7,865 nt of DNA, from contig CACZSV010000109.1 in the NCBI GenBank assembly GCA_902783925.1, forward strand, positions 1-7,865, given 5' to 3'. The notes under the pieces were generated by a model, which made no database searches, was not told the DNA's origin, and saw nothing but the letters and a program-made list of their open reading frames with translations. This document shows positions 6,355-7,865 of the stretch, in pieces (positions within the stretch are counted from its first letter, which is position 1; each line of letters starts with the position of its first letter). A program made the position numbers and the translations under genes. Source of the stretch: an uncultured Coriobacteriaceae bacterium. Its GTDB lineage: Bacteria; Actinomycetota; Coriobacteriia; Coriobacteriales; QAMH01.

Positions 6355-7272
6355 ATGAACGAATACGCACAGATCGACGGCTCCCGTTTCGAGATAGACA
6401 TCAATTCGCAGGAGTACCCGCCCATTTTGAAGGATTCTCCAGAGGCGCCCGAGGTGCTCTATGGCATTGGCAATCCAGATGCGCTGCAGCCGGGCATCGC
6501 CATCATCGGCGCACGCAAGGCAACGCCCTATGGCCTGAGCTGCGCCGAGCTCTTCGCTCGGCAGGCGGCGCAGCGTGGGCTCACGATTATTTCGGGCGGC
6601 GCGCGTGGCTGCGATCAGGCGGCGCACCGCATGGCGGTCGAAGAGAACAGTCCAACCGTCGTCGTCTTTGGGTCGGGGGCCGATGTCGTCTATCCAAAGC
6701 GGGGTCTTCAGCTGTTTCAGCAGGTGGTCGATCAAGGAGGTGCGATTATCTCGGAAAACGAATGGGGCACTCCGCCCATCGCCGGCCTGTTTGTGCGACG
6801 CAATAGAATCATCGCGGGGCTTGCCGCGCTCGTGCTCATTGTGGAGGCAGGGCTTCCTTCGGGGACTTTTTCCACGGCCGATGCCGCCTTACGGGCAGAT
6901 CGTGACGTGGCATGCGTGCCTGGCTGCATCAGCTCACCAAATTCGCGGGGCTCGAACCATCTGCTTGCGCAAGGCGCTTTTGCAGTCGTCGATCAAGATT
7001 CGCTCGACACGGCTATCGAGATCGCCTTCACGCACAATAGCTACGCGCTCCTGATGGCGCGAATGCAGGCGCCGGGCACCCCCGTGATGGACGATCTGAT
7101 AGAGGATGACCCCATCCTGAGCGCTCTTGCGGCAGAGCCCTTGAGCGCCCAGGAGCTGTCAGCGTATTTCGATTTCTCCGTTGGCGAGCTTTCTCGCCAG
7201 CTCGCGCAGTTCGAGATGCAGGGCTTTGTCCAGCGTGGACGCGATGGTCGATATCAAGTGTGTCCAGCTTGA
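6355..7272 (+). CDS. dprA: DNA processing protein DprA (Smf), short form
   Basis: DprA binds incoming single-stranded DNA and loads RecA onto it during natural transformation. The protein has 305 residues. The Rossmann-like DprA domain (about 20-215) shows IIGARKATPYG (50-60), SGGARGCDQAAH (80-91), FGSGADVVYP (105-114), SENEWGTPP, RRNRIIAGL (148-156), VEAGLPSGTFSTA and VPGCISSPNSRGSNHLL (188-204). A C-terminal winged-helix domain follows (about 250-303). The SAM-like N-terminal domain of many DprA proteins (about 70-90 residues) is absent. Several usual residues differ: SGLARGID is SGGARGCD and VPGNI is VPGCI. GGAG lies 5 nt before ATG 6355, 2 nt after the comM stop; a GTG six bases earlier is less likely. 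It is the last gene of the yraN-comM-dprA unit, since an AT-rich spacer and a toxin-antitoxin pair follow. Confidence 0.95.
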   Translation: MNEYAQIDGSRFEIDINSQEYPPILKDSPEAPEVLYGIGNPDALQPGIAIIGARKATPYGLSCAELFARQAAQRGLTIISGGARGCDQAAHRMAVEENSPTVVVFGSGADVVYPKRGLQLFQQVVDQGGAIISENEWGTPPIAGLFVRRNRIIAGLAALVLIVEAGLPSGTFSTADAALRADRDVACVPGCISSPNSRGSNHLLAQGAFAVVDQDSLDTAIEIAFTHNSYALLMARMQAPGTPVMDDLIEDDPILSALAAEPLSAQELSAYFDFSVGELSRQLAQFEMQGFVQRGRDGRYQVCPA

Positions 7273-7277
7273 ATAAT

Positions 7278-7312
7278 CTCAGGCAAGAATAAATGCTGAG
7301 TAAAAGCATAAT
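7278..7312 (+). promoter_or_regulatory. Candidate operator/promoter of the toxin-antitoxin pair
   Basis: In the 74-nt AT-rich spacer, CTCAG (7278-7282) is matched by CTGAG (7296-7300), and ATGCT (7293-7297) by AGCAT (7305-7309) across 7 nt. CATAAT (7307-7312), 5 of 6 to the -10 consensus, overlaps the second repeat, about 35 nt before the brnT ATG; no good -35 is visible. Overlapping inverted repeats at a promoter are what autorepression by a ribbon-helix-helix antitoxin would need. The first repeat could alternatively be a weak hairpin after dprA. No T-run follows it. Confidence 0.35.
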
Positions 7313-7346
7313 AAATAACTGAAAATTACATAAAAAAGGTGCTAAA

Positions 7347-7640
7347 ATGTTCAAAATAAGCAATGGGATCTTGCTTGAATGGGATGATTCAAAGTCTCTT
7401 TCGAACATGAAGAAACACGGAATCGATTTTGATGCTGCAGCAGAGGTGTGGAATGACCCGATGTGCATTCAGGTGCATCTGCAGAGCATTTCCGAAGAAC
7501 GTTGGGCTGTCATCGGCAAGGTACGTAAAGGTGTTTGGATCACGGTGATCGTCACGTATAGAAATAAACATGTCCGTATTATTTCCGCACGTAAATCGAC
7601 AAAAAAGGAGGTGGATGCATATGCCAAAAATAAGCGATAA
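7347..7640 (+). CDS. brnT: BrnT-family toxin of a type II toxin-antitoxin system
   Basis: 97 residues, normal for the BrnT (DUF497) family. Characterised BrnT is a ribonuclease with a RelE-like fold that stops translation and is neutralised by the BrnA antitoxin. Family marks seen are LEWDDSKSLSNMKKHGIDF (10-28, with W12, N20, K23, H24 and G25), the AAEVWNDP segment (31-38), the ERW/IGK strand (51-58) and RIISARKSTKKEVDAYAK (77-94), the typical RIISAR...E..Y ending. AAAGGTG lies 5 nt before ATG 7347. The last 20 nt overlap the antitoxin gene, the toxin-first order usual for brnTA. The gene is less GC-rich than the dprA block and uses more AAA and ATT codons, consistent with an acquired module. 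No obvious lesion is seen, so it is probably active. Confidence 0.9.
   Translation: MFKISNGILLEWDDSKSLSNMKKHGIDFDAAAEVWNDPMCIQVHLQSISEERWAVIGKVRKGVWITVIVTYRNKHVRIISARKSTKKEVDAYAKNKR
7607..7611 (+). promoter_or_regulatory. Antitoxin ribosome binding site inside the toxin gene
   Basis: GGAGG, preceded by an A-run, lies within the end of brnT. Spacing is 9 nt to ATG 7621 and only 3 nt to the in-frame ATG 7615, so 7621 is the likelier antitoxin start. Being this near consensus, it may help translate antitoxin in excess over toxin. Confidence 0.7.
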
Positions 7641-7865
7641 GGAGCTGGAAAGAAAATTTAATGCTGGCGAGGACATGACCCCTTATATGGACATGGAAAC
7701 GCTTCGTCGTCCAAACCAGGAGCGTCTCGCCCGCAGAATTAGCGTTGATATGCCTGAAGGCATGCTCTTCGAGCTTGATTCTATCGCTACCCAAATGGGT
7801 GTTACGAGGCAGGCGGTTATCAAAATCTGGCTTTTCGAACGGCTCCAGCTCGAAATGGAGCGCGA
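7621..7865 (+). CDS. brnA: BrnA/CopG-type ribbon-helix-helix antitoxin, cut by the window end
   Basis: The frame is open from ATG 7621 to the last base (81 codons seen); the end lies outside the window. The N-terminal part (1-38) starts KISDKELERKFNAGEDMTPYMD, the polar segment seen in antitoxins that partner BrnT and probably the toxin-binding part. The ribbon-helix-helix domain follows: strand RISVDMP (39-45), helix 1 EGMLFELDSIATQM (46-59), turn GVTR, helix 2 QAVIKIWLFERLQLEM (64-79). The fold binds DNA as a dimer, so this protein should neutralise BrnT and repress the shared promoter. Its start overlaps the toxin stop by 20 nt in another frame, with a strong GGAGG in front. Confidence 0.88.
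   Translation, partial: MPKISDKELERKFNAGEDMTPYMDMETLRRPNQERLARRISVDMPEGMLFELDSIATQMGVTRQAVIKIWLFERLQLEMER

Overview
The window looks like a piece of chromosome from a mid-to-high-GC anaerobe. A Coriobacteriia-type actinobacterium (Eggerthellaceae or a relative) is my best guess. The reasons are the siroheme-dependent (Ahb) heme pathway, typical of anaerobes, the codon use, and the yraN-comM-dprA block. The assignment is inferred from gene content; no phylogenetic marker was compared.

Left region (1-2592, + strand), heme supply. It begins with the C-terminal SPASM domain of an AhbC/AhbD-type radical SAM enzyme. This overlaps by 7 nt a single-chain fusion of the two siroheme decarboxylase subunits (AhbA-AhbB). 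hemL (glutamate-1-semialdehyde aminomutase) follows with no gap. Fifteen nucleotides after hemL lies a tRNA-Glu(CTC) gene. Glutamyl-tRNA is the starting substrate of the C5 tetrapyrrole pathway, so an early step (HemL), late steps (Ahb) and the pathway's tRNA type sit together. The tRNA carries two A.C mismatches, one closing the T stem and one closing the anticodon stem, while the GluRS recognition features visible in it are kept. This is the most interesting observation in the window.

Middle region (2593-3987). A short stem-loop lies between convergent genes. A minus-strand gene then encodes a glutathionylspermidine-synthase-like, ATP-grasp-type ligase with no amidase half. Its substrate is unknown.

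Right-middle region (3988-7272, + strand), DNA uptake and processing. After a 231-nt divergent intergenic stretch come yraN (UPF0102 nuclease fold, with an unusual polar N-terminal extension of about 90 residues), comM (YifB, MCM-like AAA+ helicase) and dprA (short form without the N-terminal SAM-like domain). They are 4 nt and 2 nt apart and look like one translationally coupled operon. ComM and DprA both act on single-stranded DNA taken up in natural transformation.

Right end (7273-7865, + strand). A short AT-rich spacer precedes a BrnT-type toxin gene. It overlaps by 20 nt a CopG/BrnA-type ribbon-helix-helix antitoxin gene that runs off the window. This pair looks like an accessory toxin-antitoxin module inserted after dprA.
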